This document shows positions 1-5,212 of a stretch of DNA of 7,893 nt, in pieces. Each line of letters opens with the position of its first letter. Position 1 is the stretch's first letter. Made by a program: the position numbers and the translations under genes. The stretch is from the NCBI GenBank assembly GCA_035510555.1, contig DATKGX010000039.1:1-7893 (forward strand), written 5' to 3'. The notes beneath the pieces are model-generated. The model did no database searches. It saw nothing but the letters and a program-made list of their open reading frames with translations, and was not told the origin of the DNA. Origin of the DNA: DATKGX01 sp035510555 (lineage in GTDB: Bacteria; Patescibacteriota; Microgenomatia; Levybacterales; UBA12049).

Positions 1-62
1 CCTTGCCCCTTGAGCTTCTCCAGCTTCTCAATTCTAATATTTTTTAAATTTGAATCCGCCAT
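1..62 (-). CDS. lysS: N-terminus of probable lysyl-tRNA synthetase (partial)
   Basis: Only the first 20 codons and two further bases are in the window; the gene runs off the left edge. The visible protein starts MADSNLKNIRIEKLEKLKGQ. The pattern of a charged N-terminal helix ending R-x-x-K-L-x-x-L-x-x-x-G resembles the start of class II lysyl-tRNA synthetases, where it precedes a conserved G-I-x-P-Y-P segment that would lie just outside the window. The ATG at 62-60 is preceded by AGGA at 73-70, seven bases away, an acceptable ribosome binding site. greA and lysS are neighbours in many bacteria, and greA is on the same strand here, although four genes intervene. The identification rests on about 13 informative residues, so another protein with a similar amphipathic start is possible. 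Confidence 0.45.
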   Translation of the reverse strand, partial: MADSNLKNIRIEKLEKLKGQ

Positions 63-172
63 AAATATATCCTAATTATACATTTTTAGGATGAAAAAGA
101 AAGATTACTGAATCAACCCAAAACATAACACTATTCTACAACAAATTATGAATATAAGAAATAAAAACTGTT
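63..172. other. AT-rich intergenic gap, no clear function
   Basis: This 110-bp gap separates the small gene (stop at 173-175) from the start of the leftmost gene. It contains a 7-bp inverted repeat, ATCCTAA at 69-75 with TTAGGAT at 86-92, which overlaps the AGGA ribosome binding site of the leftmost gene and could mask it. A perfect TATAAT reads on the minus strand at 80-75, but no -35 hexamer lies at a normal distance, and its start point would fall downstream of the AGGA. I see no convincing terminator for the small gene. Confidence 0.5.
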
Positions 173-394
173 TTAACTTCGAGTCATTTCTCCGAGCTCA
201 TTGATCCATCTTGTTCTTCCTGCAGAACTTCTATCGGCATCTGCATTTACAGCACAGGGAAGAGCAGTAACTTGTTCTGTGTCCGTAATTCTAAAAGGAA
301 TTCCCGAAAGCTCTATCCTTGAAGAATAACTATGTCTTCCGCCATCAATATTTTGCACACCAACTTGTGTTCCTTCACTTTGTCTTTCTGTCAT
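173..394 (-). CDS. Small uncharacterised protein (73 aa) with strong RBS
   Basis: The 73-residue product starts MTERQSEGTQVGVQNIDGG and ends RWINELGEMTRS; I do not recognise a family. It is polar, has one cysteine (around residue 47) and no signal peptide or membrane segment, so it is probably cytosolic. The case for a real gene is its translation signal: GGGAGGTGA at 409-401 lies six bases before the ATG, by far the best Shine-Dalgarno in the window, while neighbouring genes have weak ones or none. A 7-bp hairpin sits just upstream of that site. It lies downstream of three terminator-like hairpins that follow the CoA-biosynthesis gene, so it probably has its own promoter or depends on regulated read-through; I could not find a convincing promoter. 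By eye its base composition is somewhat more GC-rich than the surrounding genes. No function is proposed. Confidence 0.65.
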   Translation of the reverse strand: MTERQSEGTQVGVQNIDGGRHSYSSRIELSGIPFRITDTEQVTALPCAVNADADRSSAGRTRWINELGEMTRS

Positions 395-400
395 AATAAT

Positions 401-409
401 TCACCTCCC
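401..409 (-). promoter_or_regulatory. Strong Shine-Dalgarno site of the small gene
   Basis: On the minus strand this reads GGGAGGTGA, nearly the full complement of the 16S rRNA tail, followed by a six-base spacer and ATG. It fixes the start at 394 and is unusual here because the other genes show at best AGGA or purine-rich stretches. Confidence 0.8.
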
Positions 410-412
410 ATC

Positions 413-429
413 ATCGCGTTTGACGCGAT
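413..429 (-). promoter_or_regulatory. 7-bp hairpin just upstream of the small gene's RBS
   Basis: ATCGCGT at 413-419 and ACGCGAT at 423-429 form a perfect stem with a three-base loop, ending four bases from the Shine-Dalgarno. There is no T-run after it on either strand, so it is not an intrinsic terminator. It may stabilise the mRNA 5' end or affect ribosome access; this is inference. Confidence 0.5.
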
Positions 430-436
430 TGCCACT

Positions 437-459
437 AAAAAACCCCTTCATCAGGGGTT
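437..459 (-). terminator. Terminator-like hairpin 3 of the stack
   Basis: The minus strand forms AACCCCT (459-453), a five-base loop, then AGGGGTT (447-441), running directly into a T tract that ends at 437. There is no T-run on the plus side, so it acts on minus-strand transcripts. Its 5' arm, extended to AACAACCCC at 462-454, is complementary over 9 bp to GGGGTTGTT at 485-477 in the preceding hairpin, giving a mutually exclusive alternative fold. Confidence 0.75.
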
Positions 460-473
460 GTTCGAAGTATGCC

Positions 474-497
474 AAAAACAACCCCCTACAAGGAGTT
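474..497 (-). terminator. Terminator-like hairpin 2 of the stack
   Basis: On the minus strand AACTCC (497-492) pairs with GGGGTT (485-480), including one G-U pair, across a six-base loop, followed by G and five Ts (478-474). The stem is weaker than its neighbours, and its 3' arm can instead pair with the 5' arm of the next hairpin. Confidence 0.55.
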
Positions 498-533
498 CTT
501 CTTGGACTTTTTAATAAATTGCATTTTTATCAT

Positions 534-557
534 AAAAAGCATTCTCCCACATGCTTT
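534..557 (-). terminator. Intrinsic terminator at the end of the CoA-biosynthesis gene
   Basis: AAAGCAT (557-551) and ATGCTTT (542-536) form a 7-bp stem around an eight-base loop, with the T tract continuing to 534 on the minus strand. The 5' arm overlaps the TAA stop codon at 558-556 of the PPAT/DPCK gene. It is the first of three stacked terminator-like structures closing the kbl-tdh-PPAT/DPCK unit. Confidence 0.75.
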
Positions 558-1539
558 AGTTTTTGTCAAAATTTTGAGCGAGCTCGTAAGCTTTTTCTTT
601 ATTTTCTTCCGTGACCATAACTTGCACTAAACCAACACTGGGTTGTCCGTAAAAAACAGAAAAGCCAAGTGGCGCGATTAGTAAAACCGGCAAAACCGCC
701 AAATCATCTTCTCCATCAATTAGAATTACTGTTTCTTTTTTAGTATTGAACGCCGATGCAATTGCTTGGAAAAGTTCCGGCGTTACTACTCCTGGCGGAT
801 TTTTTATTTTTTGAATATCTTGATCATTGAAACCTAACTCCGCAAGCTGGTGAAATTTAATTTCCCGATGAATTAAAAAATCGACGATTGACAAAAACTG
901 ACCAACTTTTTGTTGGTTGAATTTTTGTGCTGTCGCGTCTCCTACAACTACTGTTTTTGCGCCGTTGATATCTGGCGGAATTTCCTTAAGTATTTCTCCC
1001 CATGGCTCTTGCAATTCCGAACGCAAATTTTCCGGAAGAATTAAAGTTTTATTTTGCCACTGAGGATTTAAATAAAGTCTACCATCCCGGTTTATTTCAC
1101 CATTCCGGATTCTGGTTGAGGAAATAAGTTTACCATCTTCAGCTTTCTTCATTGGTGATAAAATTAGTTCTAACTCTGGAACGCCGTTTTGTTGACGTTT
1201 TGAATTTATTTCGACAGCGGCTTGTTTCGTTTGTTCGGTAGCAACGATTGCCTGATAATCCGCTGATGTTTCTAAATACGGTTCATAAGCGCTGTTGATT
1301 TCAACTATTTGAACTCTGTCCTGAGCGTTAATTGATTTTAAAAAATTCTCAACTGCTTTTTTTCGAACCTGAAAATCCTCAACACTTAAACTATTTTTGA
1401 AACTTTGAACATATGTATCGCCTGTAATTCCTAGCAGAACTTTTTCTGATTGAGTAAGAGCATCTTCGATAAAACTTTTGTGGCCGGCATGAAATAAATC
1501 AAAAGTTCCGCCGCAAACTACAAAATTAAATTTTGTCAT
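556..1539 (-). CDS. Bifunctional phosphopantetheine adenylyltransferase / GTP-dependent dephospho-CoA kinase
   Basis: This 327-residue fusion is predicted to catalyse the last two steps of CoA synthesis: 4'-phosphopantetheine to dephospho-CoA, then to CoA. Residues 1-160 form a cytidylyltransferase-fold domain with the nucleotide-binding motif GGTFDLFHAGH (10-20) and ISSTRIR (139-145). It is closest in style to the archaeal/eukaryotic PPAT, not bacterial CoaD. Residues 165-327 match the archaeal DUF359 family of GTP-dependent dephospho-CoA kinases: LPENLR near 168, VVVGD (197-201), IVDFLIHR (218-225), NPPGVVTPE (247-255), DGEDDLAVLP (275-284) and APLGFSVFYGQP (289-300). There is no P-loop, so it is not a CoaE-type kinase. 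Its ATG overlaps the tdh stop (ATGA, 1539-1536), indicating translational coupling. A terminator overlaps its stop. Both domains look complete with key motifs present. The assignment of activity is by family; the fusion is read directly from one uninterrupted frame. Confidence 0.9.
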   Translation of the reverse strand: MTKFNFVVCGGTFDLFHAGHKSFIEDALTQSEKVLLGITGDTYVQSFKNSLSVEDFQVRKKAVENFLKSINAQDRVQIVEINSAYEPYLETSADYQAIVATEQTKQAAVEINSKRQQNGVPELELILSPMKKAEDGKLISSTRIRNGEINRDGRLYLNPQWQNKTLILPENLRSELQEPWGEILKEIPPDINGAKTVVVGDATAQKFNQQKVGQFLSIVDFLIHREIKFHQLAELGFNDQDIQKIKNPPGVVTPELFQAIASAFNTKKETVILIDGEDDLAVLPVLLIAPLGFSVFYGQPSVGLVQVMVTEENKEKAYELAQNFDKN

Positions 1540-2495
1540 CTACTTTTATGAGGTTCGGACTTAAGTTTTATCTTAAGATTATTAAACATCTCTTTTGTCA
1601 TCCCTGACAAATCATACTTAGGCTGCCATCCCCAATCTTCTCTCGCAATTGAATCATCAATTGATTTTGGCCAAGAATCGGCGATTTTTTGTGTATGATT
1701 TGGCTCATAACTAACCTCAAAATTTGGCACTAATTTCTTGATTTCAGCAACCAACTCTTCTGGAGAAAAAGAAATACCGGACAAATTATAAGCAGTTCTA
1801 ATGGTCAATTTAGAAGCATCCGCTTCCATAAGCTGAATTGTCCCATTGATTGCGTCGTCCATATACATCATGGGAAGATATGTTCCTGGTTTTAAAGGAC
1901 ATACATATTTCCCTTCGCGAATTGCGGCATAAAAAATATGAATCGCATATTCCGTTGTTCCGTCGCCCGGATCGGCCCTCCATCCATTAAGACCCGGATA
2001 GCGGATGCTTCTGGCATCCACTCCGTATCTATTGAAATAATACTGACACAACAGTTCTCCCGCGACTTTAGCAACTCCGTAAATAGTTGTGGGCTCCAAA
2101 TTAGTGTGCTGAGGAGTATTATCTTTTGGAGTATTTGGGCCAAATGCAGCAATAGAACTCGGCCAAAAAACTTTAATTTTCTCATCTTTTGCAATATTTA
2201 AAACATTTCGTAATCCGTTAAGGTTAACTTCCCAAGCAACAGCTGGATTTTTTTCGCTTCCAACAGACAATATCCCTGCCAAATGATATATCGTGCCTAC
2301 ATCATACTTTTTAACTAATTTAGTTATCTCTTCCTCCTGAGTGACATTTGCTTGTTCTAAAATTCCATCAAATTTTTCAGGAAGTTTACTATGCGCTACT
2401 GCGATAATGTTTTCTTTTCCATATTTTTTTTGCAGCGCCAAAACCAACTCTGTGCCAACCAAACCGAATGCACCTGTTACTAAAATCTTTTTCAT
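1536..2495 (-). CDS. tdh: L-threonine 3-dehydrogenase, SDR (epimerase-like) type
   Basis: The 319-residue enzyme is predicted to oxidise L-threonine to 2-amino-3-ketobutyrate with NAD+ in the cytosol. It belongs to the extended short-chain dehydrogenase family, resembling UDP-galactose 4-epimerase, and not to the zinc alcohol-dehydrogenase type of E. coli Tdh. The Rossmann motif GAFGLVG is at 8-14. The catalytic set is the serine of WPSSIAAFG (111-119) and the Tyr139/Lys143 pair in TIYGVAK. Family-specific stretches include FGPNTPKDNTPQ (118-129), SIRYPGL (163-169), YLPMMYMDDAI (206-216) and ADSWPKSIDDS (272-282). Length fits the family. In the usual GLISW segment this protein has GLNGW, a small difference near the nucleotide site. 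It overlaps kbl upstream and the CoA gene downstream by four bases each. The pairing with kbl confirms the threonine role over a sugar epimerase. Confidence 0.93.
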   Translation of the reverse strand: MKKILVTGAFGLVGTELVLALQKKYGKENIIAVAHSKLPEKFDGILEQANVTQEEEITKLVKKYDVGTIYHLAGILSVGSEKNPAVAWEVNLNGLRNVLNIAKDEKIKVFWPSSIAAFGPNTPKDNTPQHTNLEPTTIYGVAKVAGELLCQYYFNRYGVDARSIRYPGLNGWRADPGDGTTEYAIHIFYAAIREGKYVCPLKPGTYLPMMYMDDAINGTIQLMEADASKLTIRTAYNLSGISFSPEELVAEIKKLVPNFEVSYEPNHTQKIADSWPKSIDDSIAREDWGWQPKYDLSGMTKEMFNNLKIKLKSEPHKSR

Positions 2496-3688
2496 ATAAC
2501 TTTTAGCTCTTTCGCAACTTTTTCAAAGGCTTTTAATCCTTTCTCCAAGTCTTCCTTTGAATGAGAGGCTGAGGGGATAACTCTAATACGAGCCTTACCT
2601 TTTGCAACCATTGGAAAAAGAATCGGAGTAGCAAACACGTCTTCTTCAAACAATTTATTACTAAATTCCTTAGCAACTTCTTCATTCCCAAGCATAACCG
2701 GAATAATTGGTGACTCACTGCGTCCAATATCAAAACCCAATTTCTTAAATCCTGCTCTTAAATAATTTACATTTTCCCAAAGTTTTTTAACAGGCTTATC
2801 TGATTCCAATAGTATTTTTATTCCCTCAAGAGAAGCTGCGCTATCTGGAATCGAAAGTGAAATCGAGAAAAGTCTTTGTCTGGATTTTAACTTTTGGTAT
2901 CCTACAATAGTCTTATTACCAGCAATATATCCTCCGCATGAAGAAAAAGCTTTAGACAAACTTCCAACCTCTATGTCAATTTTTCCTAATAACCCAAAAT
3001 AGTCAACGATTCCCCTCCCACCATTTCCCAAGACCCCTTCACCATGTGCATCATCAACCATGGTTAAAGCGCCATATTGTTTTGCTAATCTGACAATTTC
3101 CGGAAGCGGCGCCAAATCCCCATCCATCGAAAAAACTCCGTCGGTAATTATCAAAACAACAGGTAGCTGTCCATCCGACTTTGGTGTTTGCATAATCTTT
3201 GAGGCTTCTTTAAGCTTTTCTTCCAGATCGTTGGTGTCAGCATGTTTATAAATAAACTTATTTTGCACTTGTGAAAGCCGTATTGCGTCAATTATTGAAG
3301 CGTGGTTTAACTCGTCTGATATAACAATATCTTCCTTACCTATAAAAGTCTGAACAGCAGAGCAATTAGCCAAATAGGCGCTCGTAAAAACAAGGGCTGC
3401 CTCTGTATTCTTAAATTTAGCAATAGCTTCCTCAAGCTCAAGATGTAAAACATGAGTACCGGCCAAGGTTCTGTAACCCGTTCCTATTCCGTACTTTTTT
3501 ACAGCGGCAATCGTCGCGTTCCTAATTCTAGGTTCTTCGGTAAAACCCAAATAATGACTGGAGCAAAAATTAAGCTTCTTTACACCTTCTATTGTTAAAT
3601 AAGGACCCTGACCAGATTGGATAGTACGGGGAGTCGTGCCTGTTTTATTTACTTCTTCCAACTGTTGATAAAATTTCGCAACGTTCAT
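2492..3688 (-). CDS. kbl: Glycine C-acetyltransferase (2-amino-3-ketobutyrate CoA ligase)
   Basis: This 398-residue PLP enzyme of the alpha-oxoamine synthase family (fold type I) is predicted to split 2-amino-3-ketobutyrate with CoA into glycine and acetyl-CoA. Visible family signatures are LNFCSSHYLGF (39-49), SDELNHAS with the ring-stacking His129, TDGVFSMDGD (182-191), VDDAHGEG (211-218, Asp213 and His215 near the PLP) and GSLSKAFSSCGGY, whose Lys246 should carry PLP. Its length equals that of E. coli Kbl. Paralogous activities (BioF, serine palmitoyltransferase) are hard to exclude from motifs alone; the choice rests on the four-base overlap with tdh, which supplies its substrate. A promoter lies 31-59 bases upstream. 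The start at 3688 has no clear Shine-Dalgarno. It is probably a cytosolic homodimer. Confidence 0.9.
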   Translation of the reverse strand: MNVAKFYQQLEEVNKTGTTPRTIQSGQGPYLTIEGVKKLNFCSSHYLGFTEEPRIRNATIAAVKKYGIGTGYRTLAGTHVLHLELEEAIAKFKNTEAALVFTSAYLANCSAVQTFIGKEDIVISDELNHASIIDAIRLSQVQNKFIYKHADTNDLEEKLKEASKIMQTPKSDGQLPVVLIITDGVFSMDGDLAPLPEIVRLAKQYGALTMVDDAHGEGVLGNGGRGIVDYFGLLGKIDIEVGSLSKAFSSCGGYIAGNKTIVGYQKLKSRQRLFSISLSIPDSAASLEGIKILLESDKPVKKLWENVNYLRAGFKKLGFDIGRSESPIIPVMLGNEEVAKEFSNKLFEEDVFATPILFPMVAKGKARIRVIPSASHSKEDLEKGLKAFEKVAKELKVI

Positions 3689-3718
3689 AAACTAAAAAGA
3701 TTTGCAAGTCTTAGAACG

Positions 3719-3747
3719 ATTATACCGAAATTAATTAACGGAGACAA
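3719..3747 (-). promoter_or_regulatory. Promoter of the kbl-tdh-PPAT/DPCK unit
   Basis: The minus strand shows TTGTCT (3747-3742, four of six matches to the -35 consensus), a 17-base spacer, and a perfect TATAAT (3724-3719). The -35 lies inside the last codons of greA and the -10 in the 42-base gap before kbl. Transcription would start near 3712, giving a leader of about 23 bases. This lets the threonine/CoA unit be expressed separately from greA. Confidence 0.65.
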
Positions 3748-4201
3748 TGGTGTAGCTAAGTTTTCCTGCGGGCGCCTCGACTTCAACTTTTTCACCAATT
3801 TTTTTACCGATTAAAGCTTTGCCAAGAGGGGACTCGTGGGAAATTTTCTTATCCTTCGGATCCGCTTCCCATTCGCCGACAACGGTAAAGACTTCCTTTT
3901 TCCCTTTGATGTGAACCGTAACGGTTGAACCAAGTTTTACAATAGAATTCCCCTTTACATGCGATTCTTGAATTGGCACTGCCTGTTTAATTAGTTCTTC
4001 CAACTCGTCAATTCTGCCGTCGATAAAAGAAAGCTCTTCGCGGGCCGCGACATATTCTGCGTTTTCCGACAAATCTCCCATGCTTCTTGCTTGAGAAACC
4101 CGTGCCAAAACATCCGGCCTTTTAACTTTAGAAAGCTCTGTATATTCCTTTCTTAAATCTTCTAACCCTTCTTTTGTTAAATATATTTTTTTTACGTCCA
4201 T
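3731..4201 (-). CDS. greA: Transcription elongation factor GreA
   Basis: The 156-residue protein is a standard-length GreA, which enters the RNA polymerase secondary channel and stimulates cleavage of backtracked transcripts. Residues about 5-75 form the antiparallel coiled coil, with the conserved tip GDLSENAEY (42-50) whose Asp43 and Glu46 correspond to the acidic residues that position magnesium. Residues about 84-156 form the FKBP-like C-terminal domain, including PLGKALIGKKIGE (near 124-136), typical of the family. Only a weak purine-rich stretch precedes the ATG. It has its own promoter (4306-4278), and the predicted leader of about 70 bases contains an intrinsic terminator, so expression may be set by read-through. 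The kbl unit follows 42 bases downstream with a separate promoter. Confidence 0.97.
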   Translation of the reverse strand: MDVKKIYLTKEGLEDLRKEYTELSKVKRPDVLARVSQARSMGDLSENAEYVAAREELSFIDGRIDELEELIKQAVPIQESHVKGNSIVKLGSTVTVHIKGKKEVFTVVGEWEADPKDKKISHESPLGKALIGKKIGEKVEVEAPAGKLSYTIVSVN

Positions 4202-4210
4202 ATCTTTCTT

Positions 4211-4243
4211 AAAATAAAATCCCTCACAGTTTGACTAGAGGGA
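4211..4243 (-). terminator. greA: Terminator / attenuator in the greA leader
   Basis: On the minus strand TCCCTC (4243-4238) pairs with GAGGGA (4225-4220); an inner AGT/ACT pairing extends the stem. It is followed at once by TTTTATTTT (4219-4211). It lies between the predicted greA promoter and the greA start at 4201, so greA transcripts must cross it. Its 5' arm CCTCTAGT (4241-4234) is also complementary over 8 bp to ACTAGAGG (4317-4310) upstream. Confidence 0.7.
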
Positions 4244-4277
4244 ATAATTAAATAAGTTCAATTGATTGACCGTAAGA

Positions 4278-4306
4278 ATGATATATTATGGCTAACTCTT
4301 TGTCAA
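4278..4306 (-). promoter_or_regulatory. greA: greA promoter
   Basis: The minus strand reads a perfect TTGACA (4306-4301), a 17-base spacer, and TATCAT (4283-4278), five of six to the -10 consensus. The predicted start near 4271 gives a leader of roughly 70 bases. It is the best-matching promoter in the window. Confidence 0.75.
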
Positions 4307-4309
4307 TGA

Positions 4310-4330
4310 CCTCTAGTAGAATATTAGAGG
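4310..4330. repeat. Inverted repeat after the nucleotidyltransferase-fold gene
   Basis: CCTCTA (4310-4315) and TAGAGG (4325-4330) form a stem; on the plus strand it extends to nine pairs with one G-U and a GAA loop. It lies seven bases beyond the TAG stop of the gene ending at 4337. There is no T-run on either side, so a standard intrinsic terminator is not supported. It sits directly upstream of the greA -35 and could be an operator, an mRNA 3' end stabiliser, or part of an alternative fold with the greA leader. Confidence 0.5.
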
Positions 4331-4336
4331 CCTAAG

Positions 4337-5212
4337 CTAAGTGAATCCAAATTGGCGTATTTTTTTATTGTACTGTTTTAAAACATGCGACTTGTAATCA
4401 AATGGGTGCAATCCAATAAAACCTTCTTCCAATCTCTCTTTAGTAATGGCTTTTTTCATATAAAAAAACTGTAGCGCTCTTAATATTTTTTCCAGGAATA
4501 TAATTCTACAAAGAAAGACAAAAGAACTATCGAAAAGGTTTTGTCGTTTTTTAAAAACTGCTTTATTTCTGGTTAAAAAGTTGGGCAACATTTTTTTTAC
4601 CCACCCATTTACCTTAAGAAATTTATGATAAGTTCTGCCTCTTTCGAAAATTGGCAAAAGCTGAGCGATTTCGTGAGCTGTAAATAAATCTTTGTTTTCA
4701 AAAAGCATTCTACTTTCATCTATAACCAGATTCAAACAAATTTTATCCTGGTAATGTTTACTATTTTTATTGCGGTAAACACCTAAGAGAATTAGGAGTC
4801 CCGCTATTAAAAATCTTGTCGTCCAGGCAAGTCCTTCTTGAGCAATCACAAAGATATCGATGTCGTCAACTTCTCTACAATTCTGCATCGCCAATGTTCC
4901 GCTTATTCCGATCAACTTTATCGTCGGGATTAAACTTAATTGCCTAATTATCCTCTTTGCTTTGCTTAGTTTTTTAAAACTAATTATCTCTCTGGCTTGT
5001 CTTATTTTGACTAAATGCTGATTGCCTTTAAGAAAGAAAAAGCCTCCGCTAGAATCGATAGGGATTTTTGCGCTTTTTAAACCCTGCGTAAGCTCTTTTT
5101 GAGTTATTTTCTCTGCGATGAGAAAATTATAAATTTCATCTTTTTCTAGCGGATAATCAAAAAGGCTTGAGTAGAGCAGCGTTTTTAAGATTGCTTTTTC
5201 TCTACTGTCCAT
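4337..5212 (-). CDS. Nucleotidyltransferase-fold protein with N-terminal helical domain
   Basis: The 291-residue product carries a polymerase-beta-like nucleotidyltransferase signature: GISGTLAMQNC (102-112), then DDIDIFV (116-122), the G-S-x10-D-x-D layout of this fold with Asp117 and Asp119 as likely metal ligands. Asp165 in NLVID could be the third carboxylate. Residues 1-70 look like a small winged-helix-type module (KAILKTLLYSSLFDYPLEKD, then a hairpin around GGFFFLKG). A hydrophobic stretch at 133-145 is too short and isolated to call a confident membrane helix. The C-terminal 90 residues are basic and helical. The specific substrate is unknown; I associate this type with CPR genomes, but that is recollection. 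It overlaps the solute-binding gene by 11 bp and has no Shine-Dalgarno, suggesting translational coupling. A nucleotide-transferring role in surface or carbohydrate metabolism is possible but unproven. Confidence 0.7.
   Translation of the reverse strand: MDSREKAILKTLLYSSLFDYPLEKDEIYNFLIAEKITQKELTQGLKSAKIPIDSSGGFFFLKGNQHLVKIRQAREIISFKKLSKAKRIIRQLSLIPTIKLIGISGTLAMQNCREVDDIDIFVIAQEGLAWTTRFLIAGLLILLGVYRNKNSKHYQDKICLNLVIDESRMLFENKDLFTAHEIAQLLPIFERGRTYHKFLKVNGWVKKMLPNFLTRNKAVFKKRQNLFDSSFVFLCRIIFLEKILRALQFFYMKKAITKERLEEGFIGLHPFDYKSHVLKQYNKKIRQFGFT

Noticed and set aside
75..80. TATAAT on the minus strand as promoter of the leftmost gene
   Set aside because: No -35 hexamer at 16-18 bases, and the start point would fall after the AGGA ribosome binding site.
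332..614. Two plus-strand reading frames across the terminator region
   Set aside because: They run antisense to the small gene and through the terminator hairpins; the products look random.
1938..2201. Plus-strand reading frame of 87 codons
   Set aside because: It is antisense to tdh, has no RBS or recognisable protein features, and tdh is clearly the real gene.
3695..3714. Hairpin AAGA/TCTT followed by Ts as a greA terminator
   Set aside because: The stem is only four A-T-rich pairs apart from a mismatch, too weak to terminate.
4262..4289. Plus-strand promoter TTGATT, 16 bases, TATTAT
   Set aside because: No plus-strand gene follows for about 2.5 kb; this is AT-rich sequence on the opposite strand of the greA promoter.
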